Below are positions 1 through 10,287 of a stretch of DNA of 44,005 nucleotides, piece by piece. This DNA comes from WRKB01 sp031551145. GTDB lineage: Bacteria; Desulfobacterota; Desulfovibrionia; Desulfovibrionales; Desulfovibrionaceae. The notes beneath the pieces were generated by a model. It did not search any database. It worked only from the letters and a program-made list of their open reading frames with translations, and was not told where the DNA came from. The stretch covers positions 1-44,005 of the forward strand of contig JAVBNZ010000041.1 in assembly GCA_031551145.1 (NCBI GenBank), written 5' to 3'. Each line of letters begins with the position of its first letter. Within the stretch, counting starts at the first letter, position 1. Position numbers and translations under genes: made by a program.

Positions 1-76
1 TGGTCTTTTCGCCGGAAAGGGCGGCCAGGGCCACCTTGGCCTTAAAGGCGGGGGCATGATTTTTTCGTTTGGACAC
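1..76 (-). CDS. IS3-family transposase OrfA, N-terminal fragment (runs off the window)
   Basis: The first 25 residues read leftward from a GTG at 74-76 as VSKRKNHAPAFKAKVALAAL and continue SGEKT. This lysine-rich opening with the FKAKVALAAL helix is typical of the helix-turn-helix OrfA of IS3-family elements. An AGGAG ribosome binding site lies just upstream of the GTG on the minus strand. The rest of OrfA and all of OrfB lie outside the window, so whether the element is intact cannot be judged. A probable terminal inverted repeat lies 38 bases upstream. Confidence 0.75.
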   Translation of the reverse strand, partial: MSKRKNHAPAFKAKVALAALSGEKT

Positions 77-133
77 GGTCGTACTCCTTGTGTGGTTGAG
101 TAGCTATCATACCTGTCCGAATTTTGGGGAGCA
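1..133 (-). mobile_element. End of an IS3-family insertion sequence
   Basis: Beyond the OrfA start, the minus strand shows TGCTCCCCAAAATTCGGACA at positions 133-114. It begins with TG and resembles the terminal inverted repeats of IS3-family elements, so the outer boundary is placed at about 133. The matching inverted repeat and any target duplication lie to the left of the window. The boundary is an inference from the motif and its position. Confidence 0.6.
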
Positions 134-165
134 CTTCTGGCTGAGCCTAGGCCGGGGGATAGTGG

Positions 166-194
166 AAAAAAAGGCCGTTCTGCGGCCTTTTTTC
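166..194. terminator. Bidirectional intrinsic terminator
   Basis: AAAAAAGGCCG and CGGCCTTTTTT form a stem around the loop TTCTG, with an A-tract on one side and a T-tract on the other, so it can end transcription in either direction. It separates the insertion sequence from the toxin-antitoxin promoter. Confidence 0.8.
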
Positions 195-205
195 GTGTCC
201 AAATG

Positions 206-234
206 TTGACCCGTGTTGCAAAGCAACATATTGT
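206..234 (+). promoter_or_regulatory. Sigma-70 promoter of the toxin-antitoxin pair with an embedded dyad
   Basis: TTGACC (206-211) and TATTGT (229-234) are separated by 17 bases. Between them lies the perfect inverted repeat GTTGC-AAA-GCAAC (215-227). A dyad between -35 and -10 is the usual place for autorepression by a ribbon-helix-helix antitoxin, which fits the downstream gene. The autoregulatory role is inferred. Confidence 0.6.
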
Positions 235-257
235 ATTGCAGACATGGAGGTCAGCAA

Positions 258-500
258 ATGAATACTACATTATCCTTGCGGGTTCCGCAAAGCGTGGTTG
301 ATCAGCTGGGACTTTTGGCGGACGCGACGGGAAAAAGCAGGAATTTTCTTGCGGTTCAGGCCATGCAGGATTTTATAGAGCGTGAAGCATGGCAAGTCGC
401 GGAAATTCAACAGGCCATAAAAGAGGCTGATGCCGGCGACTTTGCGACAGACGAAGAAGTCCGGGCGGTAAAGGCCAAATGGGGCCGCAATGCGGGTTAG
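258..500 (+). CDS. Ribbon-helix-helix antitoxin of a type II toxin-antitoxin pair (ParD/CopG-like)
   Basis: This 80-residue protein opens with MNTTLSLRVPQSVVDQLGLL, a beta strand followed by a helix typical of ribbon-helix-helix DNA-binding proteins. A turn and second helix follow (ATGKSRNFLAVQAMQDFIERE). The acidic C-terminal half (about residues 45-80) would wrap the toxin. The ATG at 258 is chosen over the upstream in-frame ATG at 213 because a GGAGG lies eight bases before it and the fold begins there. The last 11 bases overlap the toxin gene, as expected for translational coupling. It probably represses its own promoter through the dyad at 215-227. Confidence 0.85.
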   Translation: MNTTLSLRVPQSVVDQLGLLADATGKSRNFLAVQAMQDFIEREAWQVAEIQQAIKEADAGDFATDEEVRAVKAKWGRNAG

Positions 501-816
501 GTGGCTGCAACGCGCAATAAAGAGCCTTGACGCGGCAATGGCCTATATCGCCCAGGAGGACGAGCCGGCAGCCAGGGAAATCAGTGATTATATCCATGCG
601 CGGGTAGAGAGCCTTCAGGAGCAGCCGCACCAGGGCCGACCAGGGCGCATTTTTGGGACAAGGGAACTTGTCATAAGCAAGTTCTCTTTCATTGTGCCCT
701 ACCGCGTGAAAAACGATGAGGTGCAGATATTGCGGGTATTCCACACAGCCGAAAACCCCCGCAAAAGTGGTAGCAGTATAGGCGCAGTGGGGAGGAAGGT
801 GGGGAGAACATCTTGA
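490..816 (+). CDS. RelE/ParE-family toxin
   Basis: This 108-residue protein has the ParE/RelE layout: MRVRWLQRAIKSLDAAMAYI at the N-terminus, a helical hairpin with EISDYIHARVESLQ, then the strands ELVISKFSFIVPYRV and EVQILRVFHTAENPRK near the C-terminus. The conserved arginine before the HTA motif fits the family. ParE members poison DNA gyrase and RelE members cut mRNA. The sequence resembles ParE more, but the target cannot be settled. The gene overlaps the antitoxin by 11 bases. A tail of about 17 residues beyond the usual end (SGSSIGAVGRKVGRTS) is basic and low-complexity, and may come from read-through into flanking DNA. Confidence 0.85.
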   Translation: MRVRWLQRAIKSLDAAMAYIAQEDEPAAREISDYIHARVESLQEQPHQGRPGRIFGTRELVISKFSFIVPYRVKNDEVQILRVFHTAENPRKSGSSIGAVGRKVGRTS

Positions 817-832
817 GCAAAATTTTTAATTA

Positions 833-838
833 TATAAT
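833..838 (+). promoter_or_regulatory. Possible -10 element upstream of the gene remnant and permease
   Basis: A perfect TATAAT lies in an AT-rich patch (about 818-845) in otherwise GC-rich DNA. The nearest -35-like sequence (TTGAGC at about 813) is only 14 bases away, so the full promoter is weak by eye. It could drive the fragment at 865 and the permease at 1050. Confidence 0.3.
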
Positions 839-864
839 ACAATTGTCACGCCTGCCGTCAGTGC

Positions 865-1020
865 ATGATAAAAAAAACGGCGGCGCTGACAAAACTGCTC
901 GAACTCCCCGAGGAAACGCAGAAAAAGATGTTCCTCTACCACTATTCGGACGACTTCCGCCTTGCGGAGTTTGCCGGCAGGCCGAAGCTTTTTCTTGATC
1001 CGGAAAAGCTTTCAGGGTAG
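865..1020 (+). pseudogene. Short open frame, probable 3' remnant of a larger gene
   Basis: An ATG at 865 opens a 51-codon frame ending at a TAG at 1018-1020. It reads MIKKTAALTKLLELPEETQK, then KMFLYHYSDD, and ends GRPKLFLDPEKLSG. The composition is protein-like and the LP-E-QKKM-LYHY segment recalls the C-terminal end of metallo-beta-lactamase-fold hydrolases, but no metal-binding motif is present because the body of such a gene is missing. There is no clear ribosome binding site. It sits between the toxin-antitoxin pair and the permease, a likely site of past rearrangement. It could also be a genuine small protein. Confidence 0.4.
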
Positions 1021-1049
1021 TCGGGGCCATCCACGATAAAGGCGGCCCT

Positions 1050-2402
1050 ATGAACATTTCCCCGGCAAAACTGGCGGACGGATTTTTCAGAATTCAGGAG
1101 CGGGGCAGCACGGTCAAAACCGAACTGCTGGCCGGCCTGACCACCTTCGCCTCCATCTGCTACATCATCTTCGTCAATTCCGGCATTTTGGCCGAAGCGG
1201 GCATTCCCAGAGAAGCTGCCGTGGCCGCCACCATCTGGTCCACGGTCTTTTCCTCGGCTCTGACCGGCCTGTGGGCCAACCTGCCCATAGCCGTGGCCCC
1301 GGCCATGGGCCTGAACGCCTTTTTCACCTACACGGTGGTGCAGGGCATGGGCCTGCCCTGGCAAACGGCACTGGGCGCGATTTTCATCTCCGGCATCGTG
1401 TTCGTGTTCCTCACGTTGGGAGGCATACGCCAGGCCATCGTGCATGCCGTGCCGGGCAACCTGCGCAAGGCGATCTGCGTGGGCGTGGGAGCCTTTATCT
1501 TCTTTGTGGGCCTGCACGACGCCGGCATCGTGGTTTCCGATCCTTCCACTCTGCTCACCACCGGGCACATCGCAAGCATACGTTTTGAAATGGGCAAGCC
1601 CGCACCCCTGCTGGCCCTGATCGGCCTGTTTTTTACCGGCGCGCTGCTCGCGCGGCGGGTGCGCTGCGCGCTGCTGCTGGGCATGCTCGCCACGGCGGCG
1701 CTGGGCATGATTTTCGGGGCGGCGCCCTATCCCGTCAAACTTTCCCAGGTCGTGAGCACCGACATCCCCAGCCTTGAAGGCAGTTTTCTGGCCATGGATC
1801 TCATGGGCGCGGTGCAGTTCGGCATTATGCACATCGTGTTCACTTTCACGGTGATCGAGCTGTTCGACAACATGGGCACCCTGATCGGCCTGCTGCACAA
1901 GCGGGAGCTGCGCGGGGACAAGGGCGGCGAAAAGGCCTTGAGCCGCGCCCTGGCGGCCGACGCCGTGGGCACGATGGTCAGCGCCGTGGTGGGCACTTCC
2001 ACAGTGACGAGCTATGTAGAAAGCACGGCGGGCATAGCCGCCGGCGGGCGCACGGGCCTGACCGCCCTGACCGTGGCCGCGTTGTTCGCCCTGGCGCTGT
2101 TTTTCGCGCCCCTGGCGGAGTTTGTGCCGGGCTTCGCCACCGCGCCGGTGCTGATTATCGTGGGCGTGCTCATGATGGCGGAAGTGACGCGGATACGCTT
2201 CGACGACATCACCGACGCCCTGCCCGCCTTTTTGACCATTCTCATGATGCCCTTTACCTACAACGTCACCAACGGACTGGCCTTCGGCTTCATCAGCCAC
2301 GTGCTGCTCAAGCTCTGCGCGGGCAAATGGGAAGAGATCAACCGGGTGACGGCGATTATCGGGCTGGTCTTCATGATCAATTTTGCGCTGAGGCTGGGGT
2401 AG
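1050..2402 (+). CDS. NCS2-family purine (guanine/hypoxanthine/adenine) permease, AzgA/PbuG type
   Basis: This 450-residue integral membrane protein belongs to the AzgA branch of the nucleobase-cation symporter-2 family, which imports adenine, guanine or hypoxanthine with protons. It starts with the family's short cytoplasmic leader and EL-AGLTTFASICYIIFVNSG. Next come the APAMGLNAFFTYTVV segment, the GGIRQAIVHAVPGNLRKAI loop with an amphipathic helix, and VGTSTVTSYVESTAGIAAGG, the family's second signature. Hydrophobic stretches account for roughly 12 to 14 membrane spans. The length is normal. It stands alone, 146 bases before carB. Proximity to carbamoyl-phosphate synthase suggests nucleotide metabolism, but the exact base cannot be told from sequence. 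Confidence 0.85.
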   Translation: MNISPAKLADGFFRIQERGSTVKTELLAGLTTFASICYIIFVNSGILAEAGIPREAAVAATIWSTVFSSALTGLWANLPIAVAPAMGLNAFFTYTVVQGMGLPWQTALGAIFISGIVFVFLTLGGIRQAIVHAVPGNLRKAICVGVGAFIFFVGLHDAGIVVSDPSTLLTTGHIASIRFEMGKPAPLLALIGLFFTGALLARRVRCALLLGMLATAALGMIFGAAPYPVKLSQVVSTDIPSLEGSFLAMDLMGAVQFGIMHIVFTFTVIELFDNMGTLIGLLHKRELRGDKGGEKALSRALAADAVGTMVSAVVGTSTVTSYVESTAGIAAGGRTGLTALTVAALFALALFFAPLAEFVPGFATAPVLIIVGVLMMAEVTRIRFDDITDALPAFLTILMMPFTYNVTNGLAFGFISHVLLKLCAGKWEEINRVTAIIGLVFMINFALRLG

Positions 2403-2462
2403 AGGACGCCGTCCTCCCTCGCCCCGCCGTAATCGCACTTGCCGATCTCGTGTAATGCGTTC

Positions 2463-2491
2463 TTGACGCGCCGGCCTCCCGCGGCTAAAGT
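2463..2491 (+). promoter_or_regulatory. Sigma-70 promoter for carB-carA
   Basis: TTGACG (2463-2468) and TAAAGT (2486-2491) are separated by exactly 17 bases, placing a transcript start about 50 bases before the carB ATG. No attenuator or PyrR-like site is obvious in the short leader. Confidence 0.6.
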
Positions 2492-2548
2492 GGCACGATT
2501 TTGCACTTGTGCGCCTTGCCGCACGCACCCTTCAGCCCCGCCACGCCT

Positions 2549-5785
<3,237 letters not shown>

Positions 5786-5789
5786 GGCA

Positions 5790-6920
5790 ATGAAAGCATT
5801 GCTTGTTCTGGAAGACGGATTCAGCCTTGAAGGCGTGAGCGTCAACGGCGCATGCGCGGCCGGGGGCGAGGTGATTTTCAACACCGGCATGAGCGGCTAT
5901 CAGGAATTGCTCACCGATCCCTCCTACACGGGGCAGATGGTCTGCATGACCTATCCCCTGATCGGCAACTACGGCATCACGGAGGACGACATGGAATCCG
6001 CCGGGGTGCATCTGTCGGCCCTGCTGGTCAAGGAATGCTGCCGCGAGCCCTCGAACTGGCGCAGCCGGGAAACCCTGCCGGACTTTCTGCAACGCGCCGG
6101 GGTGCCCATCATTGAGGGTCTGGACACGCGGGCGCTGACGCGGCACATACGCATCAACGGCGCGATGCGCGGCGTGATCGCCACGGGCGGCGGCGGCGTG
6201 GACGCCCTGCGCGCACGGGCCCGCGCCCTGCCCACCATGGAAGGACAAAACCTGGCGCTACGGGTGGCCCCGTCCGAAACCTACCGCTGGAACGGCCGGC
6301 GGCCGGAGCCCGCGGGCCCGGAGGCCGACGGTTCTTACGCCTGGCAGGGTAAGGGGCCGCGCCTGGTGGTCTACGATCTGGGCATCAAGTGGAACATGCT
6401 GCGCCTGCTGGAAGCGCAGGGTTTCGACATGCTTGTGGTGCCGCCCTCCTTTACGCCGGAGCAGGTGAAAAAGACGGGCGCGCAGGCCGCGTTTTTATCC
6501 AACGGCCCCGGCGACCCGGCCGTGTTGACGGACATGATCGCCTCTGCCGCCGAACTGGCCGCGCACTACCCCACGGCGGGCATCTGCCTGGGGCACCAGA
6601 TACTGGGCAAGGCCCTGGGCGGGAAAATCTCCAAGCTCAAGTTCGGCCACCACGGCTGCAACCATCCGGTCAAGGATCTGGCGACCGGGCACGTGGAAAT
6701 TTCCTCGCAGAATCACGGATTTTCCGTGGACATAGATGCGGCCCCGAACCTGGAGGCCACGCACGTCAACTTGAACGACGGCACGCTGGAAGGCTTTGCG
6801 CACAAAACCAGGCCGGTCATGGCCGTGCAGTACCACCCCGAAGCCTGGCCCGGCCCGCATGAAAGCCGCTATTTCTTCGGGCGCTTCCGCAAAGTGGTGC
6901 GCGAGGCGACAGGAGTGTAG
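5790..6920 (+). CDS. carA: Carbamoyl-phosphate synthase small (glutamine amidotransferase) subunit
   Basis: This 376-residue protein releases ammonia from glutamine and channels it to CarB. The N-terminal CPSase small-chain domain (to about residue 150) includes GMSGYQELLTDPSYTGQ. The class I amidotransferase domain has its nucleophile in GICLGHQILG (Cys266) and the partner residues in QYHPEAW (His349, Glu351). The ATG at 5790, four bases after the carB stop and preceded by AGAGGT, gives the expected MKALLVLEDGF start. An ATG at 5772 overlapping carB is the alternative. The tight spacing indicates a carB-carA transcript ending at the hairpin at 6942. Confidence 0.96.
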   Translation: MKALLVLEDGFSLEGVSVNGACAAGGEVIFNTGMSGYQELLTDPSYTGQMVCMTYPLIGNYGITEDDMESAGVHLSALLVKECCREPSNWRSRETLPDFLQRAGVPIIEGLDTRALTRHIRINGAMRGVIATGGGGVDALRARARALPTMEGQNLALRVAPSETYRWNGRRPEPAGPEADGSYAWQGKGPRLVVYDLGIKWNMLRLLEAQGFDMLVVPPSFTPEQVKKTGAQAAFLSNGPGDPAVLTDMIASAAELAAHYPTAGICLGHQILGKALGGKISKLKFGHHGCNHPVKDLATGHVEISSQNHGFSVDIDAAPNLEATHVNLNDGTLEGFAHKTRPVMAVQYHPEAWPGPHESRYFFGRFRKVVREATGV

Positions 6921-6941
6921 CCCTTTTCCCGCAGATCAAAA

Positions 6942-6975
6942 ACGGCCGCCGGGCATATGCTCGGCGGCCGTTGTC
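6942..6975. terminator. Terminator hairpin between convergent carA and the dehydrogenase operon
   Basis: ACGGCCGCCG (6942-6951) pairs with CGGCGGCCGT (6962-6971), with AAA before the stem and a T-rich TGTCGTTT after it. It lies between two converging genes and could serve both strands. Confidence 0.75.
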
Positions 6976-7021
6976 GTTTGCGGGCCCGTGAGGGCGGTCT
7001 CGCGGAAGCCCGTGCGCAGTT

Positions 7022-8290
7022 CTACGGCAGGTACGCCCGGGCCAGGAATTGGGCGGTGTGCAGAACCTGCATGGGGGAGCCCCGTTGGGCGAGGCCGTCC
7101 AGAATATGCATGCGGCAGGCGGAGCAGCCCGTGACCAGAATATCCGCCTCCGTGGCCGCGGCGTTGTCCAGCTTCGCGTCGTTGATGGAGCGGGAAAGCT
7201 CGTAATGCGTGGCGCTGAAGCTGCCCGCGCAGCCGCAGCACTTGGCGGCGTCCTTCATTTCCTTGAACTCCACGCCGGGCACCGCCTTGATGAGCCTGCG
7301 CGGCTCGGCCGTCACCTTCATGCCCCGCGCCAGGTGGCAAGGATCATGGTAGGTCACCCTGGCCCGCACTTCCTTGGGGGCCGGGGCGCCCATCCGGTCG
7401 AGGAAGGCGGCGAAGTCGAAGATCTTGTCCTTGACTATGCGCCAGCGATCCTTGGCCGGGCCGTCGTCCAGAATAAGCTCGTATTCGTGGGACAGGGCGG
7501 AACCGCAGGTGGCGCAGCCGGTAATCACGGCGTCGAAATCGCTGCCGGTCAGAGCATTCACGTTGGCCTCGGCCAGGGCCGCAGCGTGGGCAAAGTCGCC
7601 CGAGGCATAGGCGGGCGTGCCGCAGCAGCCCGTGCCGTCCGGAAGATACACTTCCACGCCGGCGGCGTTCAGCACGCGCACCAGGTCAACCCCGGCATCG
7701 ACATAGATATAGTTCAGCATACAGCCGGGGAAAAAAGCCACCCTGGCCTTCGGCTTTCCGCCCGCGGCCGGATTGCGCACCGGCAGCACGGAACGCAGAG
7801 GCTTGGGCGGGAAGGAGGGAATGATCCGGCGTTTGTCGAGCCCGGCCGCCGGAATGGGAAAACGCGCCGTCGCGCCCTCGCCGTCCGGCGTCTTTTTGAA
7901 GAAAAGTCCCTGAAAAAGCCCGCCGAAGCGCATGGAAAAATCGAAAAGCGCACGGTAGCTCATGGCGGAAAAAGCCAGCTTCTTGGCGAGCGGCAGCTTG
8001 CCCCGTTCGCTCATTTCCTTGCGCAGGGCCAGGATAAGCTCGTTGGTTTTCACGCCGGAAGGACAACGCACTTCGCACGCCTTGCACAGGGTGCAGGTTT
8101 CCGTAAGCCGGGCCAGCGTGTCCGAGACGGCGACCCGATCCTCGGCCAGCGAGCGCAGCAGAAAAAGCTTGCCTCTGGCGCTCGCGCTTTCGGTAAGCAG
8201 ACGTTCGTGCACCGGACAGACCGACTGACAGGCGCCGCAACGGGTGCATTTCAGCGCGGCCGCCTTTAATTCCTGGAGGGTTGCGTTCAT
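7022..8290 (-). CDS. GlcF-type iron-sulfur subunit of a 2-hydroxyacid (lactate/glycolate-like) dehydrogenase
   Basis: This 422-residue protein pairs with the FAD subunit encoded just upstream and passes electrons from a 2-hydroxyacid towards the quinone pool. Two 4Fe-4S clusters sit at the N-terminus: CTRCGACQSVC (Cys15, 18, 21, 25) and CTLCKACEVRC (Cys66, 69, 72, 76). Two CCG domains follow, with GCCGTPAYASGD plus GCATCGSAL in the first and KCCGCAGSF plus TGCSACRMHI in the second. The length and order match GlcF and the lactate dehydrogenase iron-sulfur subunits of Desulfovibrio. The start is two bases after the stop of the FAD subunit, so the two are co-translated. The substrate cannot be read from sequence; 2-hydroxy acids other than lactate are possible. 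Confidence 0.88.
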   Translation of the reverse strand: MNATLQELKAAALKCTRCGACQSVCPVHERLLTESASARGKLFLLRSLAEDRVAVSDTLARLTETCTLCKACEVRCPSGVKTNELILALRKEMSERGKLPLAKKLAFSAMSYRALFDFSMRFGGLFQGLFFKKTPDGEGATARFPIPAAGLDKRRIIPSFPPKPLRSVLPVRNPAAGGKPKARVAFFPGCMLNYIYVDAGVDLVRVLNAAGVEVYLPDGTGCCGTPAYASGDFAHAAALAEANVNALTGSDFDAVITGCATCGSALSHEYELILDDGPAKDRWRIVKDKIFDFAAFLDRMGAPAPKEVRARVTYHDPCHLARGMKVTAEPRRLIKAVPGVEFKEMKDAAKCCGCAGSFSATHYELSRSINDAKLDNAAATEADILVTGCSACRMHILDGLAQRGSPMQVLHTAQFLARAYLP

Positions 8291-8292
8291 AT

Positions 8293-9687
8293 CTACTCTC
8301 CGAACATGCAGCCGGGGTTCATGATATTTTTGGGGTCAATCGCTTTCTTGATGTTGTGCATGACCTCAAGCTGGGCCTTGCCGAGTTGCGCTTCCATGTA
8401 TTTGACCTTTTCCCGGCCCACGCCGTGCTCAGCGGAAACCGTGCCGCCCAGAGTCAGGATGGCCTTGTGGAACTCGTCCCTGGCCTTGGCGGCAATGGCT
8501 TTCTGCTCGTCGTTGTCGAAAAAGAAGTGGGGATGCACGTTGCCGTCGCCGGCGTGGCCCTGGCAGCCCACCTTGATGCCGTACTTCTTGCCGAGATCCT
8601 TGAGAATGCGCACCACGTCCGCCAGGCGGTTGATGGGTGCGGCCGGGTCGCCGCCCAGACGCCCCTTGGCCACGCGGGCCAGGGCGGGCAGGGCCGCGCG
8701 GCGGGCCAGCCAGATGTTTTCGGCTTCTTCCGGCGTGCTCGCCTGGCGGAATTCCACCATGCCCAGCTTTTCGCACACGGCCTTGATTTTCGCGGTCTGC
8801 GTCTCCAGCGTGCTCAAATCGCCGTCCACTTCGATCAGCAGCATGGCCGCGGCCTGCACCGGCAGGCCGGCTTTGGTGAATTCCTCCACCGCCACAATGA
8901 AGGTGTTTTCCATAAACTCCATGATGGAGGGCACAACGCCGCTGGTCATGATTTGGGAAACGGCCCTGGCGGCGTTTTCCACGTCGTCAAAGGCCGCGAG
9001 CATGGCTTTTTTGCCTTCGGGCAGAGGAATGAGCTTCAGGATGATCTCGGTGATCACGCCGAGCGTGCCTTCGGAACCCGTGAAAAGTTGGGTCAGGTTG
9101 TAGCCCGTGACGTCCTTGATGCACTTGCCGCCGGTGCGGATGATTTCGCCGTTCGGCAGCACTATCTGCATGCCCGCCGTATAGTTCTTGGTGGTGCCGT
9201 ATTTGACGCACTGCAGGCCGCCGGCGTCGGTGGCCACATTGCCGCCGATGGAGGAAAAAGTGAAGCTGGCCGGATCGGGCGGGTACAACAGGCCGTGCTT
9301 GGCGGCGGCGTCCTTGATGTCCGAGGTGATGGCCCCCGCGCCGACAACGGCCGTGAGGGTTTCCGGATCGATCTCGATCTTGGTGAAGCGCTGGGTGGAA
9401 AGAATGATACAGCGCTCGCTCTCGGGAATGGCGTTTACGCTCAGGCCGCTGGCCTGAGCCCGCGTGACCACGGAAATTTCGTTGTCGAAGCAGTAGCGCA
9501 GAATCCGCGAGACCTGTTCGACGCTTTCGGGAAACACGGCAAGACAGGGCGCGTACGGCGACGGCGCGGCCCCGCCGGCGTTATAAGTGTAGCAGACCAT
9601 TTCCTCGGGACGTGAGTCCACATGGGCTTCGCCGACGATAGCGGTGATATCCTTGATGGTTTTTTCTCTGAACGCCGAACTTTCCAT
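8293..9687 (-). CDS. GlcD-type FAD-linked 2-hydroxyacid dehydrogenase
   Basis: This 464-residue protein of the PCMH-type FAD-linked oxidase family (GlcD, D-lactate and D-2-hydroxyglutarate dehydrogenases) oxidises a 2-hydroxyacid to the 2-oxoacid. The FAD-binding half includes SSIGGNVATDAGGLQCVKYG and GKCIKDVTGYNLTQLFTGSE. The C-terminal catalytic half has GHAGDGNVHPHFFFD and GGTVSAEHGVGREK, which carry the metal and active-site histidines. The first FAD loop reads RAQASGLSVNAIP, where most relatives have a GAGTGLSGG-like loop; this is unusual but other FAD contacts remain. AGGGAGGA precedes the ATG. It is driven by the sigma-54 promoter at 9747-9762. The length is normal. Confidence 0.9.
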   Translation of the reverse strand: MESSAFREKTIKDITAIVGEAHVDSRPEEMVCYTYNAGGAAPSPYAPCLAVFPESVEQVSRILRYCFDNEISVVTRAQASGLSVNAIPESERCIILSTQRFTKIEIDPETLTAVVGAGAITSDIKDAAAKHGLLYPPDPASFTFSSIGGNVATDAGGLQCVKYGTTKNYTAGMQIVLPNGEIIRTGGKCIKDVTGYNLTQLFTGSEGTLGVITEIILKLIPLPEGKKAMLAAFDDVENAARAVSQIMTSGVVPSIMEFMENTFIVAVEEFTKAGLPVQAAAMLLIEVDGDLSTLETQTAKIKAVCEKLGMVEFRQASTPEEAENIWLARRAALPALARVAKGRLGGDPAAPINRLADVVRILKDLGKKYGIKVGCQGHAGDGNVHPHFFFDNDEQKAIAAKARDEFHKAILTLGGTVSAEHGVGREKVKYMEAQLGKAQLEVMHNIKKAIDPKNIMNPGCMFGE

Positions 9688-9746
9688 AGTTCCTCCCTAT
9701 ATTGAAGACGAAAATCGTTCAAATTCATTCAACCGGCACGGCGTCA

Positions 9747-9762
9747 AGCAAGCCGCATGCCA
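9747..9762 (-). promoter_or_regulatory. Sigma-54 (-24/-12) promoter of the GlcD/GlcF operon
   Basis: On the minus strand, 9762 to 9747 reads TGGCATGCGGCTTGCT. It matches the TGGCACG-N4-TTGC(A/T) consensus, with the invariant GG and GC exactly ten bases apart. It lies about 60 bases before the GlcD ATG, a usual leader length. The call is by eye; the required activator is probably the one encoded at 17235. Confidence 0.75.
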
Positions 9763-9980
9763 ATGGAGCGCAGCAGTATATAGCCAATTATTCACGCAGA
9801 TTACTTTAAGCAGTTCACTGGGGGGCTTTTTTGCGGCTCCCGTCACTATTAAAAAACAAAACACAAGAGTTAACTTTATGAAAAAAATAAACGCGCATCC
9901 CGCAACGACGCGCATTGGGAAATCAGTCTGTTATCTATATAGGGGATAATGTAGCCTTGCTTCACGCCGTATTCGTCGTG

Positions 9981-9993
9981 TTTTGCAGCAAAA
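9981..9993. promoter_or_regulatory. Palindrome, possible activator site
   Basis: TTTTGC-A-GCAAAA is a perfect dyad about 226 bases from the invariant GG of both divergent sigma-54 promoters, which is a workable distance for an enhancer-type site. Its TTGC/GCAA half-sites recur at 10180-10190 and 11877-11888. Function is inferred. Confidence 0.25.
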
Positions 9994-10023
9994 AGGACGG
10001 CTGCGCGATACGCCGACAGGACC

Positions 10024-10058
10024 ACGCATCGGAGCATGGTCGATGCGTTCTTTTTTTT
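10024..10058 (+). terminator. Rightward intrinsic terminator with no assigned gene
   Basis: ACGCATCG (10024-10031) pairs with CGATGCGT (10041-10048) and is followed by TTCTTTTTTTT. It is a strong rightward terminator, yet no gene on that strand lies upstream within the gap, so it may end a small RNA or a read-through transcript. Confidence 0.75.
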
Positions 10059-10176
10059 AACAACGTGTTTTATTTTTTATATACACACAACATATTCCTT
10101 TTTTTGAAACGCTCAAGGGATCACGAAAACGGTACGTCCGGCAGGTTCATAAAAAAATATAGCTCTGTTTTTTTAT

Positions 10177-10194
10177 CATGTTGCATGCAGCATG
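10177..10194. promoter_or_regulatory. Near-perfect 18-bp dyad upstream of the symporter promoter
   Basis: CATGTTGCATGCAGCATG has nine-base arms with a single mismatch. It ends about 20 bases before the -24 element of the symporter promoter. It is probably a regulator site; which regulator is unknown. Confidence 0.4.
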
Positions 10195-10212
10195 TCCGGT
10201 TTGGCGTTTCAC

Positions 10213-10228
10213 GGGCACCGTTTTTGCT
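10213..10228 (+). promoter_or_regulatory. Sigma-54 (-24/-12) promoter of the SLC13-type symporter
   Basis: GGGCACCGTTTTTGCT fits the -24/-12 consensus, with GGCAC, TTGC and a ten-base spacing between the invariant GG (10214-10215) and GC (10226-10227). Transcription would start near 10239, about 75 bases before the GTG start codon, just ahead of the hairpin at 10261-10287. Confidence 0.75.
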
Positions 10229-10260
10229 TGCGGCGCGAATGAGATTCGAATCCCCCGGAC

Positions 10261-10287
10261 CGGCCTCCGGCACAGGCCGTTTTTTTT
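10261..10287 (+). terminator. Terminator or attenuator in the symporter leader
   Basis: CGGCCT (10261-10266) and AGGCCG (10274-10279) form a stem followed by eight T residues. It lies between the sigma-54 promoter and the ribosome binding site at 10300, so most transcripts would stop unless the hairpin is prevented. Overlapping CCGG repeats could form a competing stem. There is no room for a leader peptide. Alternatively it ends an upstream transcript and the symporter transcript reads through inefficiently. Confidence 0.65.

Larger units (their letters stand above)
9763..10212. other. AT-rich regulatory gap between divergent sigma-54 promoters
   Basis: No convincing gene is seen here. A 23-codon frame at 9879-9950 (MKKINAHPATT...) lacks family resemblance. 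The DNA is clearly richer in A and T than its surroundings. It holds a palindrome TTTTGC-A-GCAAAA (9981-9993), a rightward terminator (10024-10058), and a long AT hairpin ATAAAAAAA/TTTTTTTAT (10149-10176). It also holds the near-perfect dyad CATGTTGCATGCAGCATG (10177-10194). A small RNA ending at the terminator is possible but no strong start site is visible. Confidence 0.5.

Noticed and set aside
942..2528. 528-codon minus-strand open frame opposite the permease
   Set aside because: It is rich in His, Gly, Gln and Arg with no family resemblance, as expected of a shadow opposite a GC-rich gene.
9879..9950. 23-codon open frame MKKINAHPATT...
   Set aside because: No convincing ribosome binding site or conserved feature, in AT-rich DNA where short frames are common.
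10236..10280. tRNA-like 3' end (GATTCGAATCCCCC followed by a terminator)
   Set aside because: The T-loop-like sequence is present, but the five bases before it cannot pair with the CCCCC after it and no matching acceptor strand lies upstream. It is not a tRNA gene; an attachment-site remnant cannot be shown.
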